Assembly (NCBI RefSeq): GCF_001904745.1
Contig: NZ_MRCD01000075.1
Location: 1 to 44,393, forward strand
Reading direction: 5' to 3'
Origin: Calothrix sp. HK-06
Lineage (GTDB): Bacteria; Cyanobacteriota; Cyanobacteriia; Cyanobacteriales; Nostocaceae
Length of the DNA: 44,393 nucleotides
The number at the start of each line of letters is the position of its first letter. The first letter of the stretch is position 1. A model generated the notes under the pieces. The model made no database searches, was not told where the DNA came from, and was given only the letters and a program-made list of their open reading frames with translations. Shown here one piece after another: positions 33,424 to 42,191 of this stretch. The translations under genes and the position numbers were made by a program.

Positions 33424-34587
33424 GTGTTAATCAATCAAACATTCCCCGCAACCCAAACACAGGCGCCTAAACATCAGCCAACAATTACAAAACTATGTTT
33501 AGAAATGTTACTAGCCGCACTGCTAGGTTACATAGGAGTATCACTAAACCTAGGTGGAATAACATGGATACTCTCAGGGATAGGTGCCGGAGTGATAGTA
33601 TGTCGAAGCTATCCACATATATATACATACTTCTGCGGTGACACTATCGTTATCAAACCAAACCGAAAAATTCGACAAATAGGAATGCTGCTAGTTGGTC
33701 TAACAATAGGTTTCTCGAACGCACGTGCGGACTTTACCAACATAGCAACAAGTATACCCATTTATATAATTCTTACCTTATTCTTACTCTTGAGCGGCGC
33801 CTGTACAGGTTATATATACTCACGACTAGCAAAAATAAATCTATTTACAGCAATGCTTGCGACAGTACCTGGTGGGGTAGGGGTAATGGCAGCAATAGCA
33901 GCAGACTATAACCGTAACGTGACACTAGTAGCACTTTCACAAGTATTTCGCGTTACATCTGTAGTTATTCTGATACCATTAATAGCAAGAGCATCAGTCA
34001 ACATATATTTACCACCACAAACGTTATTTAACAATCAACTAGCATTCAACCTAGAACCCATATATATAGCCTTACTTTGTTTAGCATTACTACTAGCAGG
34101 AATATTTTCCACCTTAGCACTTCGTATAAAACTACCAGCCGCGCACTTTTTTTCCGCTTTACTAGTAGGTATAATCTTCAATCCAATCATTAACCTTTTG
34201 CCAATTCAAGAAACAACTTTTATTCCACCAGCGATAATAGGAACCATCGGACAAATATTACTAGGAATCACAATAGGAGAATACTGGGGAGAAAAACCAA
34301 CATTTGGAAAACGCGCGCTCTTGTATATGATAATTACCACAGCCATGACCTTAATATCAGGCGCCGTAGCATCATTAATAGCAATGTCTTTAACAAACTG
34401 GGACTGGTTAACATGCTTATTAGTAACGGCGCCAGGAGGAGCAGCAGAAATGATATTAGTAGCACTAGCAATAGACCATAACGTAGATATAGTCACAGCG
34501 GGACATCTAGTCAGACTAATAGCTATTAACACCTCACTTCCAATATGGCTGTATTTATTTAGGCGCCTGGAACAAAGCAATCAATAA
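33424..34587 (+). CDS. AbrB family integral membrane protein (AbrB/ammonia monooxygenase-like, PF05145)
   Basis: A 387-residue protein with about ten membrane helices from a GTG start. Two similar halves each carry a PGG-type motif: LATVPGGVGVMAAIAADYNR and LVTAPGGAAEMILVALAIDH. These repeats and the C-terminal HLVRLIAINTSLPIWLYLF are typical of the membrane AbrB family, not to be confused with the DNA-binding AbrB. Members are linked to transport in some bacteria; the substrate is unknown here. It carries five GGCGCC hexamers. The next gene starts 55 bases downstream on the same strand. Confidence 0.88.
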   Translation: MLINQTFPATQTQAPKHQPTITKLCLEMLLAALLGYIGVSLNLGGITWILSGIGAGVIVCRSYPHIYTYFCGDTIVIKPNRKIRQIGMLLVGLTIGFSNARADFTNIATSIPIYIILTLFLLLSGACTGYIYSRLAKINLFTAMLATVPGGVGVMAAIAADYNRNVTLVALSQVFRVTSVVILIPLIARASVNIYLPPQTLFNNQLAFNLEPIYIALLCLALLLAGIFSTLALRIKLPAAHFFSALLVGIIFNPIINLLPIQETTFIPPAIIGTIGQILLGITIGEYWGEKPTFGKRALLYMIITTAMTLISGAVASLIAMSLTNWDWLTCLLVTAPGGAAEMILVALAIDHNVDIVTAGHLVRLIAINTSLPIWLYLFRRLEQSNQ

Positions 34588-34642
34588 TGATTATATTTAT
34601 GATTCTTTCGTATATAGCACAGAACTCAGTAAATTAAACTAT

Positions 34643-35749
34643 ATGAATGTTTCCGATAATACCGATATCATCGAACATAGAGAAATCGTCAAAAACGTTA
34701 TTCTCCACCATGCCAGTTCAATACCAAAAGGCAAAACAATAGATGTAGAAACAACATTTGACGACTCTAACAACCAATATGCACTCGTAAAAACTGGTTG
34801 GAAAAGAGGGCGAGAAATTAACCAAATAATAATTCTTGTAGTTTTGAGAGGTAAAGGAGTCGAAGTTAGAGTTGATAAAACCAAGAAGAAAATCACAAAG
34901 GACTTAATTAGACAAGGTATAAATGAAGACTATATTGCTCCACCGAGAAGATTTTTAAGAAGCATTGAACTCAACCCGACTGCTTCAATATCCGGCGCCC
35001 CCCTGAACGGATACTATATTTCGGCAAGTAAATCGGGTAGAATATCCATATATATAATTTTCTTCTTATTCTTGCTAATAGTAGGAGTAGTATTAGCTTT
35101 TTTACTAAGATACAACTACATACTTGATAAATTTAGCTTTTTTGGAGCTAGCATAGTTTTAGCGCTCGGCACAATATTAAGCTTAATAATTTGGACAATC
35201 TTAGATAACCTACCAAACCAGTTAACATATATTACAGAAAGCAATTATCAAGCTGCTGCAAACTTAACATCTCAGAGTCAAGACAAAGTAAAACCAGCAT
35301 GGGATATATCAACAGCAACACTTTCAGCATACTTTAATCGAAACATTCAACAAATAGATTGGATATTTCGACTCAGCGTTATTACAATGTTATGCGGCTT
35401 TGGGTTAGTAGCATTTACAATTGCACTAGTATATCAAAAACCAAGTTTAACCTTAATACTAGTTGGTTCTATAACAGGTACACTAACTCAAATCATCAGC
35501 CTTATCTCTTTATTTATATATAGGTCAAGCATAATACAAGCTAACAGACATATTGAGACGTTAACCATCACGAACTATATTGGCACAGCAATGCAAATAT
35601 TAGATGGAATTAATCAACAAGATTCTTTAGAGAAATTAACAGATATAAAGGTAGAGATTGCAAAGTTACTACTAATCAATGCTCAAGAAATTCAAAAATA
35701 TCATGAAAGTCAGCCAAGAAGAAGGCGCAGGCGCCGTTTGAGAGAATAA
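34643..35749 (+). CDS. XisI-like domain fused to a TRADD-N-associated-type membrane domain
   Basis: A 368-residue protein that I read as a two-part fusion. Residues 8-105 look like XisI, the fdxN excision controlling factor family: IIEHREIVKNVILHHAS, KTIDVETTFDDSNNQYALVK with TGW, then KKKITKDLIRQGINEDYIAP. Residues 134-187 hold two membrane helices. Residues 218-345 resemble the cyanobacterial TRADD-N-associated membrane domain: AWDISTATLSAYFNRNIQQI and DWIF, two more helices (241-262, 269-293), FIYRSSIIQANRHIETL and GTAMQILDGI. The tail is Arg-rich (RRRRRRLRE). XisI usually partners the nuclease-like XisH, which is absent here. A conflict-system or signalling role is inferred from these families; no catalytic site is seen. 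Confidence 0.62.
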   Translation: MNVSDNTDIIEHREIVKNVILHHASSIPKGKTIDVETTFDDSNNQYALVKTGWKRGREINQIIILVVLRGKGVEVRVDKTKKKITKDLIRQGINEDYIAPPRRFLRSIELNPTASISGAPLNGYYISASKSGRISIYIIFFLFLLIVGVVLAFLLRYNYILDKFSFFGASIVLALGTILSLIIWTILDNLPNQLTYITESNYQAAANLTSQSQDKVKPAWDISTATLSAYFNRNIQQIDWIFRLSVITMLCGFGLVAFTIALVYQKPSLTLILVGSITGTLTQIISLISLFIYRSSIIQANRHIETLTITNYIGTAMQILDGINQQDSLEKLTDIKVEIAKLLLINAQEIQKYHESQPRRRRRRRLRE

Positions 35750-35948
35750 TCTCACTTGTCTTGGCTTTATGTCAAGCCACTTGCGTGACTCAGAGTAAGC
35801 CCCAGCATGGTCGTTGCTTATTTGTGTCCTTTGTGGTTTTAAATATTTTACGACTCGTTGCGAAAAAATAAGAACTTTGTAAATAGGTTTTAATAGAAGT
35901 AGAAAATCGCGTAATATTTTAGATAACTCAAGTGCTTGGGGAAATTAT

Positions 35949-36155
35949 ATGACTATTTGGGTAAATGAACAAGTTGATGCGTCTGGTATGATTCATGCGT
36001 GTATTGCTACAAGTAGCGAGTCCCATGCTAAGGACTGTCATGAGTCTTTTCGAGAAAATTTGACCGAAGTTCAAAAAGCGTGGGGTTGGGAGGCAAGACT
36101 ACGTAAGGTTACTTCTTGGGATGAAGTACCTGTAAATGCACTAACGCTTAATTAA
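35949..36155 (+). CDS. Conserved hypothetical protein, 68 residues
   Basis: A small soluble protein, MTIWVNEQVDASGMIHACIA then CHESFRENLTEVQKAWGWEA and LRKVTSWDEVPVNALTLN. I recall very similar short proteins in other filamentous cyanobacteria, always ending near VPVNALTLN, with no assigned role. Two cysteines and several acidic residues; no membrane segment. It is a single gene. A CCGTTACAT repeat follows, between it and the convergent small membrane protein gene. GGGG lies 12 bases before the ATG. Confidence 0.7.
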   Translation: MTIWVNEQVDASGMIHACIATSSESHAKDCHESFRENLTEVQKAWGWEARLRKVTSWDEVPVNALTLN

Positions 36156-36160
36156 GACTT

Positions 36161-36242
36161 TAGCAACGGATTATAAACGCATGTAGCGGATAGTTGGTTT
36201 TAAATAACTTATCCGTTACATCCGGTCTCATCCGTTGCCAGA
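36161..36242. repeat. CCGTTACAT-type repeat with inverted arms, between convergent genes
   Basis: Left arm AGCAACGGAT (36162-36171), right arm ATCCGTTGCCAGA, with further ATCCGTTAC and ATCCGGTCTC units. The family is the same as at 12384, 27061 and 30104. It fills the space between two convergent small genes and may act as a bidirectional terminator. Confidence 0.8.
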
Positions 36243-36253
36243 AGATTTTTTGT

Positions 36254-36505
36254 CTAGAACAGCATACTGTGTTCTGAGTCCCAACATTTTTCGTTACGCC
36301 ATTCTCTACCTCGATGTTCGCAGTCTATTTTTGTGCTTACCCAAGGAAGCGATGTTGGGTACGTATTAGCAGTCTGTTGGTAGTAATTTATCCAAGAACC
36401 AACGAATTGACAGCTAAAGTAACCTGTCACTATTAGCTTTAGCACAAGGAAGGCACCGATTACTTTGTTAGTTTTGCTACTTGGATTATGTTGATGCATT
36501 TTCAA
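36254..36505 (-). CDS. Small membrane-anchored hypothetical protein
   Basis: An 83-residue protein with one hydrophobic helix (about 14-33: KVIGAFLVLKLIVTGYFSC) and a polar C-terminal part with three tryptophans and two cysteines (STKIDCEHRGREWRNEKCWD). The helix may be an uncleaved anchor, leaving the C-terminus outside. No family is recognised. It is a lone gene; its reality rests on the protein-like composition and defined membrane segment. Confidence 0.5.
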   Translation of the reverse strand: MKMHQHNPSSKTNKVIGAFLVLKLIVTGYFSCQFVGSWINYYQQTANTYPTSLPWVSTKIDCEHRGREWRNEKCWDSEHSMLF

Positions 36506-36968
36506 ACCAATTTGTTCTGATGATTTAATTAAAAACGTTTGTTAAGCGCAAAATTGCTATCTGTAAACATTACACAATCTGCCAGAATCTTTTTCAAGAT
36601 TCAAGCGAGGTATAAAAATACTTTTTGCTGAATGAGTTTAAAAGTTGATTTTTGATATTTCGATTATTACTGATGAGATAGGCAAGTGTGCAGGGTCATA
36701 CTTAAGGTAGATATGAACTTTGTACTAATTTATGGTAAATCTACCTAAACACTTTAATAAAAGGTTCGGTAGTTCGATTTTTTGGTAGTAAATGGTGCCA
36801 AAATATTAAGAAAAGATAAAATTGATGTTAAAAATAATATAAAAATTTTACAATTCAGCATATAAACTATAATTTTGCAAAAAAATAGTGTTTTTTCTTA
36901 AAAATTAAGAGTTATTATTTTTATCAAGGACAAGTTTGTACTCTCTTGTAAAAAACAGTATTAATTAG
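36506..36968. other. 463-bp A+T-rich intergenic region
   Basis: No gene or RNA recognised. An 8-base inverted repeat AGGTAGAT ... ATCTACCT lies at 36705-36746 with a 26-base loop. The last 200 bases are very A+T-rich and presumably hold the promoter of the CblD-like gene. No GGCGCC hexamer. Confidence 0.4.
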
Positions 36969-37544
36969 GTGGATTATTTCAGAGTTCGGACTTCGGATGA
37001 AAGCTATCCCATTCATTTGGTTGGCAAACTGGGACAAGCTATTCAAATTTCAATTCATTCTCCTAGTCAATATATCTGTACCAACCGCGAGCGGATATTT
37101 CCAGACTGGAAGAATAAGTCAATGTGGGTTGCAGTTGTTCTCGCAAAAGCACGTTACGAAATGCTTGAAGACAATGATGTTGTTGAAGCTGAAAAGCAAG
37201 TTTTGCGTGAACAATTTATTCGCTATGGGTTTGATGTTGCTTTCAATTTACGTGATGGAGGGTATTTTTCTGATTTAGTTGACCCTCGTACTGGTTATCC
37301 AATTCTGTCACGTCCCGGTGAGTTTCCCCATGATGATACTGCTGTGGTCAAAGCTTTACTGGGTTATCCAATTATTAAAAATAAGTGTCGTGTTGTGCTT
37401 CATCCTAGTTGGGGTACTGCTGTTTATCCAGGTATTTTAATTAGTGAGGCACCTCCAGTCATAATGGAGTGGATGTTGAAGAGTGTTGCTTCTATGCATG
37501 GTTGGCAGGAAGTTAACGTTCAACAACCATTCGTGAATAGTTAA
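36969..37544 (+). CDS. CblD/MMADHC-like protein (methylmalonic aciduria and homocystinuria type D family)
   Basis: A 191-residue protein from a GTG start. The core, QISIHSPSQYICTNRERIFP, LREQFIRYGFDVAFNLRDGG, SDLVDPRTGYPILSRPGEFP and HDDTAVVKALLGYPIIKNKC, then VVLHPSWGTAVYPGILI, matches what I know of cyanobacterial proteins annotated as MMADHC-type, homologues of the human cobalamin trafficking protein CblD. In humans CblD directs cobalamin to its two enzymes; in cyanobacteria the role is unknown. The N-terminal 25 residues are less certain and a later start is possible. It is a single gene converging on devC. Confidence 0.8.
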   Translation: MDYFRVRTSDESYPIHLVGKLGQAIQISIHSPSQYICTNRERIFPDWKNKSMWVAVVLAKARYEMLEDNDVVEAEKQVLREQFIRYGFDVAFNLRDGGYFSDLVDPRTGYPILSRPGEFPHDDTAVVKALLGYPIIKNKCRVVLHPSWGTAVYPGILISEAPPVIMEWMLKSVASMHGWQEVNVQQPFVNS

Positions 37545-37589
37545 CTCCTGTTTAATGTTTGCACAATAACTCGTTAGTTTTATATTAAG

Positions 37590-38756
37590 TTACATTAAGT
37601 CTGCTGGGTCTGCGGTGCGTAGCTTTTGCATGGCAATGATACCAGATACAAAGCACATTATTACTGTTAACACAAAAACACTGGCGCCTCGTTCTATCGT
37701 CATAAATACGGGTAGCTTTGTTGTATTTGCTGCAAGTTTATAAAATGCTAACGCAGTTATTACACCTGGTATATATCCTAAAACTGCTAGTAGTAGAGCT
37801 TCTTGTCCAAGAACTGAGAGTAAGTAATTATTTGTATAACCTATTGCTTTGAGCATTGCGTACTCGGCTAAATGCGCTGAAATATCTGAGTACAGAATTT
37901 GATAGACGATAACGCAACCAACTATAAACGACACCATGACACCAACTCCAAACATAAAACCAATGGGGGTTGTTTTTCCCCAGTAGTTTCTCTCCATATC
38001 TATATATTCGTCGTGCGTTAATATCAAAACATCGTCGGGTAAACCTAATTTTAAGTTGTTTTTAACCTGTTTAATATCGGCACCTGTTTTCAGCTTAATC
38101 AACCCTGTACCAATTTGGTTGGGTTCATGAGTTGCAAAAAGTCTTAAAAAAGTAGAATCACTAGTAATGATATTTCCATAAGTGGCAAATGATTTACCCA
38201 GAGAAAAATAACCACCAATACGCACTTTGGTTTTATTTACTTCTGTCTCTGGTATGGTTTGATTTTCAAATAACAAAGCAATATAGCTGTTTGTGGGTAA
38301 AGCAGTTTTATCAAATAATACTTGGTTCTGAATTTGCAACTCGTTCAAATCACTATTGAGTTGGGAATTGGTGAAAATTTTATTTGCTGGGTCTGTACCC
38401 ATAATCAAAATCGTTTGCAGTCCTTGAGTTTCTGGGTTACTCCACCTACCTAAACCTATATACACAGGATTGACTTCAAGAACTCCCGCAAATCCACGTG
38501 CTTGGTACAACCGTTCAGTAGGAAAATCTTTGATTGAGTAAATAGTTTCAAAATTACGACTCACTAATACTAAATCGGTATCGAAACTTTTATGAGGAGC
38601 AATTGCGCTTTCAAACAATGCTCCCTCAAATCCCATTTGAGCAAACATCAGTATATTTGCAAATGTTATACCCGCAACAGCTACAGCCAAACGTGTCTTT
38701 TCTTTAACTAACAGTTGCCAAGCGAGGGGAATCTTGGCAAAAAATTTACATATCAT
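37590..38756 (-). CDS. devC: DevC-family ABC exporter permease
   Basis: A 388-residue MacB/FtsX-type permease with an N-terminal helix (AVAVAGITFANILMFAQMGF), a large periplasmic domain (about 60-265) and three C-terminal helices (FMFGVGVMVSFIVGCVIVYQ; LLLAVLGYIPGVITALAFY; ASVFVLTVIMCFVSGIIAM). AMLKAIGYTNNYLLSVLGQE is a family signature. In Anabaena, DevBCA exports heterocyst glycolipids with TolC; many paralogues exist with other cargo. No devB or devA gene lies next to this copy, so it is either an orphan or its partners are elsewhere, and the symbol denotes the family rather than the heterocyst gene itself. Confidence 0.85.
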   Translation of the reverse strand: MICKFFAKIPLAWQLLVKEKTRLAVAVAGITFANILMFAQMGFEGALFESAIAPHKSFDTDLVLVSRNFETIYSIKDFPTERLYQARGFAGVLEVNPVYIGLGRWSNPETQGLQTILIMGTDPANKIFTNSQLNSDLNELQIQNQVLFDKTALPTNSYIALLFENQTIPETEVNKTKVRIGGYFSLGKSFATYGNIITSDSTFLRLFATHEPNQIGTGLIKLKTGADIKQVKNNLKLGLPDDVLILTHDEYIDMERNYWGKTTPIGFMFGVGVMVSFIVGCVIVYQILYSDISAHLAEYAMLKAIGYTNNYLLSVLGQEALLLAVLGYIPGVITALAFYKLAANTTKLPVFMTIERGASVFVLTVIMCFVSGIIAMQKLRTADPADLM

Positions 38757-38786
38757 TTACGCAATCATCCGTATATTATATTATCT

Positions 38787-39866
38787 TCACTTTCTTTGGG
38801 AACGGCGCCGAGACTTGGTATTTATGGGCTCGATAATTTGGTTGAGACTTCGCAGTTGCTCTGCTGTTCCCATGCAGATGAGTAAATCTCCTGGCAGTAA
38901 TAGCGTATCTCCCGTTGGACCACCAATCACAGAGCCGTCCGCACGTTGAATAGCTAATACTAATGCACCAGTTTGAGCGCGTAAGCAAGCTTTCTGCAAT
39001 GTTAACCCAACAACGGGACAAACTGCGGGGTCGAGGACAAGTTGTTCCATATAAACTTGACGGTCAGCGCCAGTCAGGACACCTTCAACAAAGTCCATAA
39101 CTTGAGGTCGCAGTGCTGCTGCTGCCATTCGCTTTCCACCTGTAATATAAGGCGAAATTACCACGTCGGCGCCGCCACGCTGCAATTTTTGTACTGCTTC
39201 TTCGGTACTAGCGCGTGCAATAGCACGAATACTAGGATTTAAAGTTTTAGCAGAAAGTACAGTATAAAGATTTTCGGCATCAGATGGAAGAGCGGCAACA
39301 ATACAAATTGCTCTTTCAATTCCAACTCGCAGTAAAGTCTCATCAAGGGTAGCATCTCCTTGATAAACAGTATATCCTTCCTGTTGAGCGTGCTGCATCG
39401 AATCAAGGTCTTTCTCAATAATTATAAACAGTACGCCCTCTGCCTGGAATTCTTTGGCAATTTGACGACCTGTTCGACTAAAACCACAAATAATATAATG
39501 ACCTGATAACGAATTCATGAATAGGCGCCGTTGTCTGAGACGAAGATTTTCTTGGAAATAGCCTTCGATTACAGCTTCAGTAAATCGGTTGACTATATAC
39601 CCAATGGTAATTACACCCATTAAGATTAACGCAATTGTAAATAATCTACCTCTATTTCCTAAAGGATGTATTTCACCATAGCCAACAGTAGCTAGGGTAA
39701 TAACAGTCATATACGCTGCATCTTGCCAAGACCAACGTTCTACCAGCGAGTACCAAGTAGTACCAATGAGGAAAACACCTACAAGTGCTAGTGTCCCTGC
39801 CATCAACTCTTTTTGGATGCGCTGATATTTTTGTTCAAGCGTTGAGTATACAGTTCTTTTTTTCAC
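38787..39866 (-). CDS. Potassium channel protein with RCK domains
   Basis: A 359-residue two-helix K+ channel. TM1 is at about 22-40, then the pore helix YMTVITLATVGYGE with the selectivity filter TVGYG at 60-64 (followed by Glu rather than the more usual Asp), and TM2 at about 72-95. The RCK_N (TrkA-N) domain starts YIICGFSRTGRQIAKEF with the nucleotide loop G-x-S-x-x-G and runs through GDATLDETLLRVGIERA. The RCK_C domain covers about 260-345. Channels of this form (MthK, Kch) are gated by Ca2+ or nucleotides. It is divergent from argD. Confidence 0.93.
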   Translation of the reverse strand: MKKRTVYSTLEQKYQRIQKELMAGTLALVGVFLIGTTWYSLVERWSWQDAAYMTVITLATVGYGEIHPLGNRGRLFTIALILMGVITIGYIVNRFTEAVIEGYFQENLRLRQRRLFMNSLSGHYIICGFSRTGRQIAKEFQAEGVLFIIIEKDLDSMQHAQQEGYTVYQGDATLDETLLRVGIERAICIVAALPSDAENLYTVLSAKTLNPSIRAIARASTEEAVQKLQRGGADVVISPYITGGKRMAAAALRPQVMDFVEGVLTGADRQVYMEQLVLDPAVCPVVGLTLQKACLRAQTGALVLAIQRADGSVIGGPTGDTLLLPGDLLICMGTAEQLRSLNQIIEPINTKSRRRSQRK

Positions 39867-39965
39867 ACCGCCACTCGCATTTGAGATATTTAAGTATTTG
39901 AACTAAGATTTAGTATTGGTAAAAACGGCTATAGAATTTGGATATTTTTAGGGAGGCACATAACT

Positions 39966-41231
39966 GTGAGTATTGAGCTAGCAACATTAGAACCAACATC
40001 ACCCACATCACATAGTTTTGATAATAATGGCTTTGATAAAGCTGTAATGTCTACTTATGGACGATATGCAATAGCTTTAGAACGAGGTGCTGGTTGCCGT
40101 GTTTGGGATACACAAGGACGCGAATACTTAGATTTTGTTGCAGGAATCGCTACTTGTACACTTGGACACGCTAACCCAGTAATGGTTGAAGCTGTTACAC
40201 GTCAAATTCAGAAACTACACCATGTTTCAAATTTGTACTACATTCCTGAACAGGGAGAATTAGCTACATGGCTAGTTAAACATTCTTGCCTAGACCGAGT
40301 GTTCTTTTGTAATTCCGGCGCCGAAGCAAACGAAGCCGCAATTAAATTAACACGTAAATACGCGCATACAGTATTAAAAATAGAACGTCCAATCATTCTA
40401 ACAGCACATTCGAGTTTTCACGGTCGGACTTTGGCAACAATTACAGCCACAGCACAACCAAAATATCAAAAGAATTTTGATCCCCTAGTACCTGGTTTCA
40501 GTTACGTTCCATACAACGACTTTGCAGCAGTCGAAGCGGCAATAGGTGAACTCGACGAAGGAGACTACGGAGTTGCGGCAATATTAATCGAACCATTACA
40601 AGGAGAAGGAGGAGTTCGACCGGGTGATGTTTCCTACTTCCGTAAACTCCGCCAAATTTGTAATGAGACAGGAGTACTATTAATATTTGATGAAGTGCAA
40701 GTTGGCATGGGACGTAGTGGTAAACTATGGGGTTATGAACAGCTTGGAGTAGAGCCAGATATTTTGACTAGTGCTAAAGGTTTGGGTGGTGGTATTCCTA
40801 TAGGCGCCATGTTAGCCAAAAAATTCTGTGATGTATTTCAACCTGGTGAACACGCTTCGACATTTGGGGGAAATCCTTTTGCTTGTGGAGTAGCGTTAGC
40901 CGTATGCGAGACCATAGAAAAAGAAAATATACTTGCGAATGTTGAAGCGAGAGGAGAGCAATTACGGGCAGGATTGAAGCGATTAGCCGCTAAATATCCA
41001 CAGCTTATCAGTGATGTCCGAGGTTGGGGTTTAATTAATGGTATGGAATTACACGACAATGTAGAGTTAACTTCTAGTGATGTAGTAAATGCTGCGATTA
41101 AAGAAGGGTTGCTATTAGTCCCCGCAGGGCCAAAAGTAATTCGTTTTGTACCACCTTTGATTGTCACCGAAGCTGAAATTAATTTAGCACTCGAAGCACT
41201 CGAACGCGCATTTACAGCAGTTCAAGAATAA
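39966..41231 (+). CDS. argD: Acetylornithine aminotransferase
   Basis: A 421-residue class III PLP aminotransferase (EC 2.6.1.11), which converts N-acetylglutamate semialdehyde to N-acetylornithine in arginine synthesis. The PLP lysine is K271 in TSAKGLGGGIPIGAM; D242-E243 (FDEVQVGMGRSG) holds the pyridine nitrogen; CNSGAEANEAAIKLTRKY binds the phosphate. SSFHGRT and HASTFGGNPFACGVAL are also present. The start is a GTG at 39966 with GGGAGG about ten bases upstream. A repeat follows the stop. Arginine synthesis also feeds cyanophycin in this group. Confidence 0.95.
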   Translation: MSIELATLEPTSPTSHSFDNNGFDKAVMSTYGRYAIALERGAGCRVWDTQGREYLDFVAGIATCTLGHANPVMVEAVTRQIQKLHHVSNLYYIPEQGELATWLVKHSCLDRVFFCNSGAEANEAAIKLTRKYAHTVLKIERPIILTAHSSFHGRTLATITATAQPKYQKNFDPLVPGFSYVPYNDFAAVEAAIGELDEGDYGVAAILIEPLQGEGGVRPGDVSYFRKLRQICNETGVLLIFDEVQVGMGRSGKLWGYEQLGVEPDILTSAKGLGGGIPIGAMLAKKFCDVFQPGEHASTFGGNPFACGVALAVCETIEKENILANVEARGEQLRAGLKRLAAKYPQLISDVRGWGLINGMELHDNVELTSSDVVNAAIKEGLLLVPAGPKVIRFVPPLIVTEAEINLALEALERAFTAVQE

Positions 41232-41244
41232 ACTTTGGGGCACC

Positions 41245-41332
41245 TTGTCATGCTGAACGTAGTGAAGCATCTAAGTAATATCTAGTTAGTACGTCAGATT
41301 CTTCAGATTCTTCGCTGCGCTCAGAATGACAA
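41245..41332. repeat. 88-bp repeat with 12-bp terminal inverted repeats (MITE-like)
   Basis: Ends TTGTCATGCTGA and TCAGAATGACAA pair with one mismatch. Inside is CTTCAGATTCTTCGCTGCGC. Elements of the form TGTCATGCTGA...GAAGCATC...TCAGAATGACA are widespread in bacteria. It lies between the convergent argD and nei genes. Just after it, ATGCGACTAATGACAAT and ATGCGATTAATGACAAT form a direct repeat (about 41337-41370). Confidence 0.75.
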
Positions 41333-41372
41333 TATTATGCGACTAATGACAATGCTATGCGATTAATGACAA

Positions 41373-42191
41373 TTAACTTTGACATTGAGGACAATAATAA
41401 ATGCGTCTGGCGCCCATTACACTTTTAATAATACTCTTACCACAAACGTGACAAGGTTGATTATCTCGATTAAAAACCCAGTGACGATAAGCTTTGCGTG
41501 GTTTACCAGCAGCTTTAAGCTTCGTCGCAATGGCGATATCATTTGTAATTCCCTTAGTAATATAAGACTTACGAGGAATTACAACCACCGCTTCTGCTAG
41601 TTTTTGAATTTGCCTGCTAGTACAGTCCATAGGACGAAATGAAGGATTTATACGTGCTACAAACAAAATTTCACTACGAAGATAATTACCGATTCCACAA
41701 ATAAATTGCTGATTGAGTAATAACGGCGCCAACCCTCTCTTATAGAATTGTTTATCAAGCAACCGTTCTTCAACTTGTTCTATAGTTGTAGCTTCATCCA
41801 ATACATCGGGCCCAAGATTCTTTAAAAATGGATGTACAGCGATTTCAGCATCATTGAGAACAGATATATCTGATGCACTGTATAATAAAGCGGATTTTTT
41901 GTGCGTGTGAATTGCCAACCTTAGTTGTCTATTTGTTTTGGGAAAAGTATTTGCGTCACGTATATACCAAAGTCCATAAAGTTGATTGTGACTATATATA
42001 CTTAGGTCATTACTAAATCGAATTAATAATGCTTTGCCTTTGGGTTTGACGGACACTACTTGCTGACTTGCCAGAATTTTTTCAAACTCTTTCAGTGAAT
42101 CAAAAGCAAAGAATATATCAGTTATAGGCAAGTTGCAAATAGCTTTGGCAATTTTGGCTGCTGCTAATTTAATCTCAGGTCCTTCGGGCAT
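41373..42191 (-). CDS. nei: Fpg/Nei family DNA glycosylase (endonuclease VIII type)
   Basis: A 272-residue base-excision repair enzyme. The N-terminus MPEGPEIKLAAAKIA supplies the catalytic Pro and Glu after Met removal. The helix-two-turn-helix region holds FICGIGNYLRSEILFVARI with the conserved N, and the zinc finger C-x2-C ... C-x2-C lies at the end (CHVCGKSIIKS ... YYCPQCQS). The PEGPEI start and general form suit the Nei branch, which removes oxidised pyrimidines and cuts the strand. Its start overlaps the end of the DUF6882 gene by 28 bases. Confidence 0.92.
   Translation of the reverse strand: MPEGPEIKLAAAKIAKAICNLPITDIFFAFDSLKEFEKILASQQVVSVKPKGKALLIRFSNDLSIYSHNQLYGLWYIRDANTFPKTNRQLRLAIHTHKKSALLYSASDISVLNDAEIAVHPFLKNLGPDVLDEATTIEQVEERLLDKQFYKRGLAPLLLNQQFICGIGNYLRSEILFVARINPSFRPMDCTSRQIQKLAEAVVVIPRKSYITKGITNDIAIATKLKAAGKPRKAYRHWVFNRDNQPCHVCGKSIIKSVMGARRIYYCPQCQS

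Noticed and set aside
34206-34580. 124-codon minus-strand frame within the AbrB-like membrane gene
   Set aside because: It is antisense to conserved membrane helices and shows no domain of its own.
27061-36242. CCGTTACAT units as a CRISPR array
   Set aside because: Units are 7-10 bases, contiguous, without unique spacers, and scattered at several loci; they are STRR-type repeats.
36705-36746. Inverted repeat AGGTAGAT ... ATCTACCT as a regulatory RNA or terminator
   Set aside because: Arms are short, the loop is long and no T run or gene end is nearby; chance is likely in A+T-rich DNA.
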